From NCBI RefSeq assembly GCF_001913705.1, contig NZ_MKQD01000018.1, forward strand, positions 1 through 64,000: 64,000 nucleotides of DNA, given 5' to 3'. This document shows positions 53,476 to 63,611 of the stretch, in pieces (position 1 is the stretch's first letter; each line of letters opens with the position of its first letter). A program made the position numbers and the translations under genes. The notes beneath the pieces are model-generated. The model did no database searches. It had not been told where the DNA came from and saw nothing but the letters and a program-made list of their open reading frames with translations. Source of the DNA: Thalassotalea sp. PP2-459 (GTDB lineage: Bacteria; Pseudomonadota; Gammaproteobacteria; Enterobacterales; Alteromonadaceae).

Positions 53476-55113
53476 TTGATCACTACATCAAATATTACCA
53501 TGCAATTTGGCGCTGAGCCGTTATTTGAAAATATCTCTGCTAAATTTGGCAACGGCAACCGCTACGGTTTGATCGGTGCTAATGGTTGTGGAAAATCAAC
53601 CTTTATGAAAATTCTTAGCGGAGAGTTAACGCCTACATCGGGTAATGTTTCAGTGGCTTCGGGCAACAAAGTAGGTACTTTAAGCCAAGATCAATTCGCT
53701 TTTGAGCAATACAGTGTCATTGACACAGTGATCATGGGTGATGTCGCTTTATGGAAAATAAAACAAGAAAGAGATGCCATTTATGCACAAGCCGAAATGA
53801 GCGAAGCTGATGGTATGCGAGTAGGTGATTTAGAAAGTCAGTTTGCTGAAATGGACGGATACAGTGCCGAAAGCAGAGCCGGTGAAATTTTATTAGAGGC
53901 AGGCATAGAAGAATCATTGCATTATGGTTTAATGGAGCAAGTTGCCCCCGGCTGGAAGCTTCGGGTATTGCTTGCGCAAGCATTGTTTGCTAACCCTGAT
54001 ATTTTATTGTTAGACGAACCTACCAACAACCTAGATATTCATACCATTAGCTGGTTAGAAGGTGAGCTAAACAAACGCAAATGTACCATGATTATTATTT
54101 CGCATGATCGACATTTTTTAAATGCGGTTTGTACTCATATGGCAGATATAGATTATGGCGAGTTGCGTATTTACCCAGGCAACTATGAGTACTTTCTCGC
54201 GCAATCTAGCTTATTAAGAGAACAATTATTAGCAGGAAATGCTAAGAAAGCCGCTGAAATTGAAGAACTACAAGATTTTGTAAATCGATTTGGTGCTAAC
54301 GCATCTAAAGCCAAACAAGCCAGTTCTCGTGCTAAGAAAATGGATAAAATCAAACTCGATGAGGTTAAATCTTCAAGCCGGATCACACCCAATATCGCTT
54401 TTGCATCGGGAAAAAAGATGCACCGACAAGCATTAGAGCTAGAAAAGCTTTCTCATAGCTTTGATAATGAACTGTTGTTTGAACAAGGTGATTTATTATT
54501 AGAAGCGGGCGCAAAACTTGCTGTTATTGGAGAAAATGGTGTTGGTAAAACAACTTTTCTGCGCTGTTTAATGAATGAAATTAGCCCTAAAGCTGGTGTT
54601 GTGAAATGGTCTGAAAATGCGTCAGTAGGGTATTGCCCTCAAGATAGCGGTCACTTTTTTGATAATGATCTAACCTTGATGGATTGGATGTCGCAGTGGC
54701 GTAGACCTTGTCATAACGATTTAATGGTTCGTGGTATGTTAGGACGTTTACTTTTTACTGAAGACGACGCCAATAAAAAAGCGCGTAACTGTTCAGGTGG
54801 CGAAAAAAATCGCTTACTTTTTGGCATGTTGATGATGCAAGATATTAATGTATTGATCATGGACGAGCCAACAAATCATATGGATATAGAAGCCATTGAC
54901 GCGTTAAATAATGCGTTAAAAGCGTTTGAAGGCACACTGATATTTGTTAGCCATGATCGCGCGTTTGTTTCAAGTTTAGCAACACGGATCATTGATATTA
55001 AAGACAAAAAAATTATTAACTTTCAAGGTTCTTTGGATGAATATTTGCCCAGTGAGCAGGATCTTCTTGCTAAAAGTCTGATGGCAAACGACAGTAAGCG
55101 GTTCATTGCATAA
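53476..55113 (+). CDS. ybiT: ABC-F family ATPase YbiT
   Basis: This 545-residue ABC-F protein acts on ribosomes; YbiT is one of the four E. coli members. The two ATPase domains have Walker [10 protein letters not shown] and GENGVGKTT, and Walker [12 protein letters not shown] and [11 protein letters not shown]. Between them lies the interdomain linker (about 240-320). The opening [20 protein letters not shown] and [17 protein letters not shown] match YbiT closely. The start is TTG 53476, with AGGAAG 6 bases upstream; E. coli YbiT begins at the same point. It is followed after 38 bp by the RhlE-like helicase. Confidence 0.92.
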   Translation: MITTSNITMQFGAEPLFENISAKFGNGNRYGLIGANGCGKSTFMKILSGELTPTSGNVSVASGNKVGTLSQDQFAFEQYSVIDTVIMGDVALWKIKQERDAIYAQAEMSEADGMRVGDLESQFAEMDGYSAESRAGEILLEAGIEESLHYGLMEQVAPGWKLRVLLAQALFANPDILLLDEPTNNLDIHTISWLEGELNKRKCTMIIISHDRHFLNAVCTHMADIDYGELRIYPGNYEYFLAQSSLLREQLLAGNAKKAAEIEELQDFVNRFGANASKAKQASSRAKKMDKIKLDEVKSSSRITPNIAFASGKKMHRQALELEKLSHSFDNELLFEQGDLLLEAGAKLAVIGENGVGKTTFLRCLMNEISPKAGVVKWSENASVGYCPQDSGHFFDNDLTLMDWMSQWRRPCHNDLMVRGMLGRLLFTEDDANKKARNCSGGEKNRLLFGMLMMQDINVLIMDEPTNHMDIEAIDALNNALKAFEGTLIFVSHDRAFVSSLATRIIDIKDKKIINFQGSLDEYLPSEQDLLAKSLMANDSKRFIA

Positions 55114-55151
55114 ATATTGTTTGGTTAATTTAGGCGGGGTAAAGGTAAAAT

Positions 55152-56333
55152 ATGTCATTTTCAACACTTGGATTACCAGCATCAATTGTTAAAGCGGTTG
55201 ATGAACTGGGATACCGCACACCAACAACGATACAAAAAATGGCCATTCCTGCCGTATTGTCAGGTAAGAATGTTGTTGCTGCTGCCCATACTGGCACGGG
55301 TAAAACAGCGAGTTTTGTTTTACCAATGTTAACGCTGCTAGATAATGGTAAAGTAGTGCGAGGCAAACGTATTCGTGCGCTTATTTTAACACCAACGCGT
55401 GAGCTCGCAGTACAAATAGAAGCAAGTATTCAACAATACGCGAAGCATTTATCGCTTACTAGTATGGCTATGTATGGTGGAGTTGCTATAGAGGCTCAAA
55501 AACAGCAATTAATTTGGGGCGTTGACATACTGGTAGCAACACCGGGTCGATTGTTAGATATGGCGCACCAACGAGCTTTCCATTTTGATGAATTAAAGAT
55601 GTTAGTGCTTGATGAAGCTGATCGAATGTTAGATATGGGCTTTATAGATGATATTAATAACATTATTGAACGCTTACCAACACAACGACAAAATTTACTC
55701 TTCTCTGCAACTATTTCTGATGACGTACGTCGTTTAGCTAAGCGCAGTATGGAAAACCCTACTGAAATTACGATAAAGGAAAATAGCAAAACTTCACCTA
55801 ACATAGAGCAATGGTTAGTTACAGTAGACAAAGACAAAAAGTCAGCACTATTAAGTCATTTAATTCAAACCAATCAATGGCACCAAGCACTTATTTTTAT
55901 TGAAACAAAGCATGGTGCAGCTAAGTTAGTGAGTCAGTTGGCAAAACGTGATATTAAGGCTGAGAGTATTCATAGCGGTAGAACGCAAGCAATTAGAGAG
56001 CAAATATTAGCTGATTTTAAAGCCGGTAAAATACAAATGTTGGTCGCTACAGGAATCGCTGCTCGAGGAATAGACATTGGTAATTTAACACGCGTTATTA
56101 ATTATGATTTACCAGCGCATACAGATGAATATATCCATCGAATTGGCCGTACTGGTCGCGCAGGCGCAAATGGTGAAGCTATTTCTTTGGTATCAAAAGA
56201 TAATTTTCGTGAACTTTGTGCCATTGAAAGTCGGTTAGGCCACATCATTGAAAGAAAAGAATTTGACGGCTTTCCAGTAAAGAAAGTGGTACCTGTTTCA
56301 ATATTAAATTATGTACCTAAACATAAGGGGTAG
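55152..56333 (+). CDS. DEAD-box RNA helicase, RhlE-like
   Basis: This 393-residue helicase core has almost no C-terminal extension. The motifs are FSTLGLPASIVKAVDELGYRTPTTIQKMAIP (Q), AAHTGTGKTA (I), PTRELAVQ (Ia), ATPGRLLDM (Ib), VLDEADRMLDMGF (II), SATI (III), ATGIAARGIDI (V) and HRIGRTGRAG (VI). The sequence is closest in style to RhlE, which acts in ribosome assembly and mRNA decay. SATI in motif III and the missing tail leave the exact subfamily open. It may be co-transcribed with ybiT and the following methyltransferase gene (27 bp). Confidence 0.92.
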   Translation: MSFSTLGLPASIVKAVDELGYRTPTTIQKMAIPAVLSGKNVVAAAHTGTGKTASFVLPMLTLLDNGKVVRGKRIRALILTPTRELAVQIEASIQQYAKHLSLTSMAMYGGVAIEAQKQQLIWGVDILVATPGRLLDMAHQRAFHFDELKMLVLDEADRMLDMGFIDDINNIIERLPTQRQNLLFSATISDDVRRLAKRSMENPTEITIKENSKTSPNIEQWLVTVDKDKKSALLSHLIQTNQWHQALIFIETKHGAAKLVSQLAKRDIKAESIHSGRTQAIREQILADFKAGKIQMLVATGIAARGIDIGNLTRVINYDLPAHTDEYIHRIGRTGRAGANGEAISLVSKDNFRELCAIESRLGHIIERKEFDGFPVKKVVPVSILNYVPKHKG

Positions 56334-56360
56334 TTACCTTATACAGGAAGTCACTAAATT

Positions 56361-56882
56361 ATGAGTCAATCACAGGTAATTATCGGTTTGGTCAACCCTA
56401 AAGGGCCAAGTAATGTCGGTACAATAATGCGCGCTGCAGGGTGCTTTAATGCCCACGAAGTATTATACACGGGTACTCGTTATGCGCGGGCCGCCCAATA
56501 TGAAGTAAAAACCAATACTGATACACATAAGTCCAGAAACAATATTCCTTTAACGCAAGTTGAATGTTTGTTTAGTAAAAAAGCAGAAGGGATGGAAGTT
56601 GTATGTGTTGAGCTATGCCTTGGTGCAACGTCTCTGACAGAGTTTTCTCATCCTGAACGCGCTTTATACATTTTTGGGCCAGAAGATGGTTCAATCAGTC
56701 AGACGATCATTGATCAAGCAGATCATGTTGTTTATGTGCCAACAATAGATTGTTTGAACTTAGCAGCAACAACCAATGTTGTTCTGTATGATAGGCTTGC
56801 TAAATCTTCAGAGATCAATAAAGGTGATGAACTGATAAAAAGCAGTCGAGATACCAATAACCGCCTTAAAGTTAGCACCTAA
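56361..56882 (+). CDS. SpoU/TrmH-family RNA methyltransferase
   Basis: This 173-residue SPOUT-fold enzyme transfers a methyl group from AdoMet to RNA ribose. It has the family motifs NPKGPSNVGTIMRAAGCF (motif 1 Asn and Arg), YIFGPEDGSIS (motif 2) and VPTIDCLNLAATTNVVLYDRL (motif 3, forming the trefoil knot). Proteins of this exact type are common in Vibrio and Shewanella relatives and lack an assigned target. It has no RNA-binding extension. It follows the helicase gene closely. Confidence 0.9.
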   Translation: MSQSQVIIGLVNPKGPSNVGTIMRAAGCFNAHEVLYTGTRYARAAQYEVKTNTDTHKSRNNIPLTQVECLFSKKAEGMEVVCVELCLGATSLTEFSHPERALYIFGPEDGSISQTIIDQADHVVYVPTIDCLNLAATTNVVLYDRLAKSSEINKGDELIKSSRDTNNRLKVST

Positions 56883-56968
56883 TAATAGCGTTAAAGGATG
56901 CAGAAGTTATAAGAACAAGGCCTTTGAAACTCACTTTAAATACATAAATATCCAGATAGGCACTTTCA

Positions 56969-56997
56969 TTCACTATCGCTAGTGAATCCTGTATAAT
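56969..56997 (+). promoter_or_regulatory. Promoter of rimO
   Basis: A perfect -10 TATAAT (56992-56997) lies 17 bp after a weak -35 (TTCACT, 56969-56974), about 50 bp before the rimO start codon. Confidence 0.6.
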
Positions 56998-57047
56998 TCG
57001 CGCACTTAAAATCATCAGTAACCTTTATTGATTTAAAAAGGCGCATT

Positions 57048-58487
57048 ATGACCGTTGAACAATTCGATCCTGCTAATTCATCGCAAACACAAGCTAGGCA
57101 GACAACCACCTTAGACACACCCCAAAAAGTGATAGAAGAGCAAGCTCGTCATATTGATCATAGTAGAACGCAAGGCTCGCGCATTGGCTTTGTATCGTTA
57201 GGTTGCCCTAAAAACCTTGTTGATTCTGAACGTATTTTAACGCAACTGCGTACCGAAGGTTATGACGTAGTGCCAAGTTATAACGACGCAGATATGGTGA
57301 TTGTGAATACCTGTGGTTTTATCGATTCAGCGGTACAAGAATCTTTAGATACCATAGGTGAAGCGCTAAAAGAAAACGGTAAGGTGCTAGTTACAGGGTG
57401 TTTAGGTGCAAAGAAAGATGAAATTATTGAATTGCATCCGAATGTGTTAGGAGTCACTGGTCCACATGCTTACGATGAAGTGCTAACCCAAGTTCATGAA
57501 CATTTGGAAAAACCGAAACATAACCCATTCGTTGATTTAATTCCTGATCAAGGGGTAAAACTCACTCCTAAGCATTTTGCTTATTTAAAAATATCAGAAG
57601 GTTGCAATCACCGTTGTACGTTTTGCATTATTCCTTCAATGCGTGGTGATTTAGACTCTCGCCCTATTGGTGATGTTCTGGGTGAAGCCCAACGCTTGGT
57701 AAATGCCGGCGTTAAAGAACTATTGGTAATTTCGCAAGATACGTCCGCTTATGGGGTTGATGTAAAGCATAAACTTGATTTCCATGAAGGAATGCCGGTT
57801 AAAACCCACATGCAGCAGTTATGTGAAGAGTTAGCGAAGCAAGGCGTATGGGTACGTTTGCATTATGTGTACCCTTATCCACACGTGGATAAAATCATTC
57901 CATTAATGGCAGAAGGTAAGATACTTCCCTATTTAGATATTCCTTTTCAGCATGCTAATAAACGAATTTTGAAATTGATGAAACGACCCGGTAGCTCAGA
58001 CCGCGTATTAGAACGCATTAAAAAATGGCGAGAAATTTGTCCTGAACTGGTAATTCGTTCTACGTTTATCGTGGGATTTCCCGGTGAAACCGAAGCAGAA
58101 TTTGAAGAGCTATTAGATTTTTTAGAAGAAGCGCAATTAGACCGTGTCGGTTGTTTTAAATACTCTCCGGTTGAAGGTGCTACGGCGAATGATTTACCTG
58201 ATCATGTCTCTGAAGAAGTGATGGAAGAACGCCTACAACGTTTTATGGCGGTTCAAGCAAGGATCAGTGCGGAGAAGTTACAAGCGCGTATTGGTCAAGA
58301 ATATTTAATACTTGTTGATGAAGTGAATGATCTAGGCATTGTAGGGCGTTCATATATGGATGCGCCAGAAATTGATGGTAAGGTTTATTTATCTGATGAT
58401 TATGACGCTGAACCTGGCGATCAACTTTGGGTTCAGATCATTCACGCTGATGAACACGATGTTTGGGGCATAAGAGTAGAAGATTAA
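57048..58487 (+). CDS. rimO: Ribosomal protein S12 methylthiotransferase RimO
   Basis: This 479-residue radical SAM enzyme adds a methylthio group to Asp of ribosomal protein S12. An N-terminal MTTase domain (about 43-140) has cysteines at GCPKN, NTCGFI and TGCLGA for the second iron-sulfur cluster. The radical SAM core has [16 protein letters not shown]-terminal TRAM domain (about 410-479) ends the protein. The first 40 residues are an extra charged extension, also seen in close relatives. It is a single gene with its own TATAAT promoter. Confidence 0.96.
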   Translation: MTVEQFDPANSSQTQARQTTTLDTPQKVIEEQARHIDHSRTQGSRIGFVSLGCPKNLVDSERILTQLRTEGYDVVPSYNDADMVIVNTCGFIDSAVQESLDTIGEALKENGKVLVTGCLGAKKDEIIELHPNVLGVTGPHAYDEVLTQVHEHLEKPKHNPFVDLIPDQGVKLTPKHFAYLKISEGCNHRCTFCIIPSMRGDLDSRPIGDVLGEAQRLVNAGVKELLVISQDTSAYGVDVKHKLDFHEGMPVKTHMQQLCEELAKQGVWVRLHYVYPYPHVDKIIPLMAEGKILPYLDIPFQHANKRILKLMKRPGSSDRVLERIKKWREICPELVIRSTFIVGFPGETEAEFEELLDFLEEAQLDRVGCFKYSPVEGATANDLPDHVSEEVMEERLQRFMAVQARISAEKLQARIGQEYLILVDEVNDLGIVGRSYMDAPEIDGKVYLSDDYDAEPGDQLWVQIIHADEHDVWGIRVED

Positions 58488-59418
58488 ATAAGGCCATTTC
58501 GCTCATTGAATTTAAGGGTAATATAACAAATGCACAGGTAGCTCATCTAGCTAAAACAACTGTGGCTATGTATTTTGCATAGTCATTTTTTATTCTAATC
58601 TATAACCCTCCCAATTGTTATATGTCATTATGCAAGGCTGAATTGGTTTTTAGGATGTTGTTAAGTCACGTATTTAACGTAAGTAAAACCTTAACGTAAA
58701 CAAATATAGGTTTTATTGTGTACTCACCGCAAAGGCTTTCTAAGCAAATGATCTTTTAATGGGCTTAATTCGTTCAATTTATACTGTCCCCGCTCTTTAT
58801 TTACTATTGTTATTTATAAATTACTTATTGTACTAATTGTTTTAGTGATAAATGATTCCTGAAATAAGTGCTACTTGCATTTGTGTTACTTGTTTGAAAA
58901 CAAAAGATATTATTTATATATATGTTGAGGTGATACTACTTTAAACTGTGCATAATTCGGTTTTCAAGCGTGAAATTTATACTGGTGCTCAAAATTTAAA
59001 CTTGATAATTAGTGTGAAAATGATTAGAGTACTAACCATTAATATACGAATTGATTTTAAGAGTTTATGAAAACCGACATTTCTGATTATATATGTTTCT
59101 ATTTAATACTAGGTATAGGCTTATGCCTAACGTTACTTTCTTCAGGCTTCAAAAGCTTAAACACTCTTCTCTCAAGCAAAACATAACCTTCTAAATCTAA
59201 TAACAGCACGTTATCAAATACGTTGTTATTAGTACGTTTTTACACTGCATAATCGATGGCACTTTAATGTGTGCTACTGATATTTACAGGCTAAATACCA
59301 TGTAAAAACACCCACTGAAATTAGTGACTACTTGTTATTGATAGTCAAAAAAAACAGCCGACAGAGCAGGCAAGGCGTGGCTTTATGCTACGAATAACAG
59401 CTCAATGGAGTATAAAAA
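58488..59418. other. 931-bp stretch without a recognisable gene
   Basis: The stretch between rimO and proB is AT-rich. Only very short open frames are present, for example a 25-residue hydrophobic one at 58759, with no ribosome site. I see no transposon end, tRNA or known riboswitch fold. The last 70 bp before proB have a locally higher GC content (about 59355-59395) and may form an RNA structure ahead of the GTG start. Confidence 0.5.
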
Positions 59419-60534
59419 GTGAATGTAGATTCTAAATCATTACCGTGGCAACGAATTGTCATTAAAGTTGGAAGTGCGCTTATCGCCCCCAACAGAAATG
59501 GCTGTAGTAGCCAATATTTATTAAGCATTGCTAATTTTATTGTTCGCTGTCGCATGTCAGGAACCCAAGTAGTGCTGGTTTCTTCTGGCTCAGTAGCTGC
59601 AGGTGCTCATTTATTTAAAGGGGTTGATACATCACCCATTACCATAAAGAAGGCTATGGCCGCCGCTGGTCAATCAGAAATGATGGCAACGTGGGATAGG
59701 TTATTTGATTTTAATACCGCGCAAATATTGTTAACGCATGCTGATCTAAAAAACAGAGATCGGTATGTCAGTGTTAGAGATACTATCGAAGAATTGCTCG
59801 ACAATAATATTCTGCCGATTATTAATGAAAATGACACGGTGGCAACTGATCGATTGAAAGTCGGTGATAATGACAACTTATCTGCCATGGTAGCGAGTGC
59901 TGCTAACGCTGATACGTTAGTTATTTGCTCCGACGTTGATGGTTTATACGATGCTAATCCAAAATTAGATATAAACGCTCAGCTTATTACCGATGTTTAT
60001 GAAATTAATGCCGGTATATATAACATGGCGGGTGGGGCAACGAGTGATGTCGGTACTGGCGGTATGAAAACTAAAATTCAAGCCGCAGACAAAGCAGTTT
60101 CTCACGGTATAGATACTTATATCGTTAATGGCTTTAATGAGTCGAGTTTTAACGATTTATTAGCGGGTAGCAGTCCAGGTACACATTTTCACCCGCATAA
60201 AAAACCCATGCAGGATACACATCATTGGATGAAGCATACGACCAGAATTCAAGGTGAGTTAGTGGTAGATGATGGTTTTATGATGCAGAAAGACGCTACG
60301 GGTGATCTGCTTTCACCTCAAGATCTATTAGAAGTTAGCGGTGAATTTTCAGCTGGCGATGTTGTACTGGTGAGAAAAGATAATGGCGACAAACTTGCCA
60401 AAGTCAAAACGAATTACAGCAGTTGTTTGCTTAATTTCGTTGCGACTCAAAACAGCGAACACATTTCGGAACAGTTAGACAATACTGACGAACCGATACT
60501 TTCCAAACAATATATTACGTTATTAGGAGTATAA
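59419..60534 (+). CDS. proB: Glutamate 5-kinase
   Basis: ProB phosphorylates glutamate in the first step of proline synthesis and is inhibited by proline. The 371-residue protein has the amino-acid kinase domain (about 1-260): VIKVGSALI, VLVSSGSVAAG, INENDTVAT, GDNDNLSAMVAS and DVDGLYDANP. A C-terminal PUA domain follows (about 275-365). The GTG start has GGAG 8 bases upstream. It overlaps proA by one base (TAATG). Confidence 0.95.
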   Translation: MNVDSKSLPWQRIVIKVGSALIAPNRNGCSSQYLLSIANFIVRCRMSGTQVVLVSSGSVAAGAHLFKGVDTSPITIKKAMAAAGQSEMMATWDRLFDFNTAQILLTHADLKNRDRYVSVRDTIEELLDNNILPIINENDTVATDRLKVGDNDNLSAMVASAANADTLVICSDVDGLYDANPKLDINAQLITDVYEINAGIYNMAGGATSDVGTGGMKTKIQAADKAVSHGIDTYIVNGFNESSFNDLLAGSSPGTHFHPHKKPMQDTHHWMKHTTRIQGELVVDDGFMMQKDATGDLLSPQDLLEVSGEFSAGDVVLVRKDNGDKLAKVKTNYSSCLLNFVATQNSEHISEQLDNTDEPILSKQYITLLGV

Positions 60535-61781
60535 TGAGTTTAATTACAAATATTGCCGAGCAAGCTGCAATCGGTGCAAAGGTACTCGCAACTAAATCTT
60601 CAGAATTAAAAAAAGCATTACTTAGCGACATGGCGAACGCATTAAGAATAAGACAAGATGAAATATTAAACGCCAACAGTGAAGATTTAGCAAATGCGCG
60701 TGACAACGGGTTGTCTGATGCCATGATTGACCGTTTAACGTTAACTGCTCAACGCATCGAAGATATGGCTGTTGGCTTAGAAACAGTTGCTCACTTACCT
60801 GATGTTGTCGGCACCACTCGCCTGATAGAAACGCGACCGAATGGCATAGATATTCAAAAAATGCGCGTACCATTAGGCGTAATATGTATGATTTACGAGG
60901 CTAGGCCAAATGTTACTGCTGATGCGGCAGGATTGTGTATTAAATCTGGTAATGCCGTGATTTTGCGTGGTGGTAAAGAAGCACTGAGTTCTAGCTTAGC
61001 AATTGCTGATGCACTGCAAAGTGTGTTGAAAAAGTATGATTTACCAACGTCTATTGTCTCAGTTATTCCTGATCCAAATAGAGCACTTCTCAATGAATTA
61101 TTAACCTTAAAGCAATATATTGATTTAGTCATCCCAAGAGGGGGCGAAGGGTTAATAAATTTTGTGAGTGAAAATAGTAAAATTCCCGTTATTCAACACT
61201 ATAAAGGCGTTTGCCATTTGTATGTTGATAAAGATGCCGATCTAGAAAAAGCCCTTAACATTCTTGTTAATGGCAAAACTCAACGACCTGGCGTTTGTAA
61301 TGCTCTTGAAGGTTTAGTCGTGCATAAAGATATCGCAGAGCGTTTTCTTCCGATGGTGAATGAAATCTTCGAAAAAGAGCAGGTTACGGTAAATGGTGAA
61401 AGTGATATAAGTCAGTACTTTAGTTCATTTAAACCGATCGAAAATACTGGTTTTGGTGAAGAATACTTAAGTCTAGAAATTTCAGTGAAAGTTGTTGATA
61501 GCCTTGAAAAGGCAATTAAACACATTGATGACTTTGGTAGTAATCACACTGAAGTGATTTGTACTGAGAATAATGAAACAGCAGCTATTTTCCAACAAGT
61601 AGTTGATGCGTCAGTTGTTATGGTTAATGCCTCTTCTCGTTTTTCTGATGGTTCTGAATTAGGTTTAGGTGCTGAAATTGGTATTGCCACTACTAAGTTG
61701 CACGCCTACGGCCCAATGGGCATTGAATCGCTTACCACTGAAAAGTTTTTAGTCAATGGAACCGGGCAAGTAAGAGTCTAA
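60534..61781 (+). CDS. proA: Gamma-glutamyl phosphate reductase
   Basis: ProA reduces glutamyl phosphate to glutamate semialdehyde with NADPH, the second step to proline. The 415-residue protein has the aldehyde dehydrogenase-like fold, with YEARPNVTADAAGLCIKSGNA, VIPRGGEGLI and the catalytic cysteine in KTQRPGVCNALE (about residue 252). A late segment with ASSRFSDGSELGLGAEIGI is typical. It is translationally coupled to proB and followed by an intrinsic terminator. Confidence 0.96.
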   Translation: MSLITNIAEQAAIGAKVLATKSSELKKALLSDMANALRIRQDEILNANSEDLANARDNGLSDAMIDRLTLTAQRIEDMAVGLETVAHLPDVVGTTRLIETRPNGIDIQKMRVPLGVICMIYEARPNVTADAAGLCIKSGNAVILRGGKEALSSSLAIADALQSVLKKYDLPTSIVSVIPDPNRALLNELLTLKQYIDLVIPRGGEGLINFVSENSKIPVIQHYKGVCHLYVDKDADLEKALNILVNGKTQRPGVCNALEGLVVHKDIAERFLPMVNEIFEKEQVTVNGESDISQYFSSFKPIENTGFGEEYLSLEISVKVVDSLEKAIKHIDDFGSNHTEVICTENNETAAIFQQVVDASVVMVNASSRFSDGSELGLGAEIGIATTKLHAYGPMGIESLTTEKFLVNGTGQVRV

Positions 61782-61800
61782 TTAATAAACGCTTGATAAG

Positions 61801-61850
61801 AGAGTTACCTTCCGTTCATGTTTTGATTGGATCGGGTAACTCTTTTTTTA
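61801..61850 (+). terminator. Intrinsic terminator of proBA
   Basis: A 9-bp perfect inverted repeat (AGAGTTACC, 61801-61809, with 61835-61843) is followed by a run of seven T residues. Confidence 0.8.
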
Positions 61851-61861
61851 TGCATGTTGTG

Positions 61862-63535
61862 TTAGATTTGGTCTGAGTTGCTACCTGCTACATAGACTTT
61901 TTTACCATTGACCCAGGTTTCAAGCACTTTAATTTGCCAAATATCTTGCTCTGGCATGGTAAAGAAGTCGTTATCAATGATAATGAAGTCGGCTTTTTTC
62001 CCTTTACTTAGTGAGCCAATGATATCCTCTTGATGGCCTGAATAGGCGGCATCAATAGTGAAGCTTTGTAATGCTTCTTCTCTCGTCATCTTCTCTTCTT
62101 TTATCCAACCACCTTCAGGTAAGTTTTGCTTATCTTGTCTGGTAATTGAAGCGTGTAAGCCGAAAAACGGGTTGGGGGATTCAACGGGAAAATCTGAACC
62201 AGCGGCAATAATAGCATTAGCATTCAGTAATTTTCGCCATGCGTATGCGCCCTTAATTCTATCTTCGCCAAGTCGGTCGCTAGCCATATTTTTATCAGAG
62301 GTTGCATGTGTTGCTTGCATGGATGCGATAACATTTAACGCATTAAAACGCGGAATATCTTTTAACCTTAGTACTTGTGCGTGCTCTACGCGGTGGCGTA
62401 AGTGTTGAGTTTTGCTGTTAGCAATATTTTTTTCGTAATTGTCTAATACAATTTTATTCGCATTATCACCAATGGCATGCGTGTTGACTTGGAAACCTTC
62501 TTTCATCGCAGTTTTTACGTAGCGTTCGAAATCTTCTTGGGTATGCAATAGCAAACCGCGATGACCATGTTGATCTGAATAATCTTCAATGAGTGCCGCC
62601 CCTCTACTACCAAGCGCACCGTCAGCTTGAATTTTTACGCTATTAAATTGCAGCATATCATTGTCAGTGCTAAATGTGCCGTATTTTAGTGTTTGTTGCC
62701 AATCAGGAGAAGGGAGGTAAAGCATGGCATTAATGCGAATTGCCATATTATTATTGCCTGACATTTGCAAATAAGCTTCGAGATTATTACTGTCAATGCC
62801 GGCATCATGTACGCTGGTTAACCCTTGAGCTGCGAGTGAATTCATCGCGTTCTCTAATATTGTTTTTTGCTCAGCTAAGGTTAATGGCGCAATATTTTTT
62901 TCAATGAGTTTCATGGCGTTATCAATAAAAACACCGGTAGCGTTACCATTTTTATCGCGAATAATTTCACCACCTTGTGGTGCCTTGGTCTGTTTAGTTA
63001 TACCTGCTAACGCCATTGCTTTAGTATTTGCCCAGCCAGCATGTCCGTCAACGCGGCTTAACCAAACAGGTTTATTGGGAAAAAATTTATCTAAGGAAGC
63101 TGCGGTTGGAAAAGTATTTTTCAGCCATTGTGTTTGGTTCCACCCTCGGCCTTTGATCCACGTTAAATTTTTATTGCTATTGGCGTAGGTTAGCGTTGCT
63201 TCAACCGCTTCTTTTTCGCTTTTCGCTGGGGTTAAATCTGCTTGCATTAAACTTTCACCATAACTTAATACATGCCCGTGAGCATCAATTAAGCCAGGTA
63301 ACATAGTTTTGCCTTTTCCATCAATAACTATACAACCATTGCAGTGAATTGGACGGTGGTTTTTTTGATAAATTTGTTCGATGGTATCATCGTTAAACTT
63401 TATCGCTGCAAACCGCGTTACGGTATCATTATTGATGGTATAACCATTTATATTGGTAATTAGCGTTGTTTGTGCAGATGCAATCGTGCTTAAAACCGAA
63501 GTTAAACTCAATGCGATTAGCTGTGTATATTTCAT
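61862..63535 (-). CDS. Exported amidohydrolase (amidohydrolase 3, YtcJ-like)
   Basis: This 557-residue protein has a signal peptide (about 1-21). The metal-dependent hydrolase fold has LPGLIDAHGHVLSYGESL (HxH, about 80-97), DGALGSRGAAL (about 310-320), VNTHAIGDNANKIVLD (about 353), HRVEHAQVL (about 383) and AAGSDFPVESPNPFFG (about 453, catalytic Asp). This set is the amidohydro_3/YtcJ subgroup, whose substrates are mostly unknown. It is probably periplasmic. It converges on proA and lies 76 bp downstream of lnt on the same strand. Confidence 0.92.
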   Translation of the reverse strand: MKYTQLIALSLTSVLSTIASAQTTLITNINGYTINNDTVTRFAAIKFNDDTIEQIYQKNHRPIHCNGCIVIDGKGKTMLPGLIDAHGHVLSYGESLMQADLTPAKSEKEAVEATLTYANSNKNLTWIKGRGWNQTQWLKNTFPTAASLDKFFPNKPVWLSRVDGHAGWANTKAMALAGITKQTKAPQGGEIIRDKNGNATGVFIDNAMKLIEKNIAPLTLAEQKTILENAMNSLAAQGLTSVHDAGIDSNNLEAYLQMSGNNNMAIRINAMLYLPSPDWQQTLKYGTFSTDNDMLQFNSVKIQADGALGSRGAALIEDYSDQHGHRGLLLHTQEDFERYVKTAMKEGFQVNTHAIGDNANKIVLDNYEKNIANSKTQHLRHRVEHAQVLRLKDIPRFNALNVIASMQATHATSDKNMASDRLGEDRIKGAYAWRKLLNANAIIAAGSDFPVESPNPFFGLHASITRQDKQNLPEGGWIKEEKMTREEALQSFTIDAAYSGHQEDIIGSLSKGKKADFIIIDNDFFTMPEQDIWQIKVLETWVNGKKVYVAGSNSDQI

Positions 63536-63611
63536 GTTTTTATTATATGTATTAAGAGTGCGTTTTTTAATCTTAACAGGATTTAGTAGAAATTATAGTG
63601 TGGGGACTTGT

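Noticed and set aside
58759-58836. 25-residue hydrophobic open frame in the gap before proB
   Set aside because: No ribosome binding site and no similarity to known small membrane proteins or toxins that I recognise.
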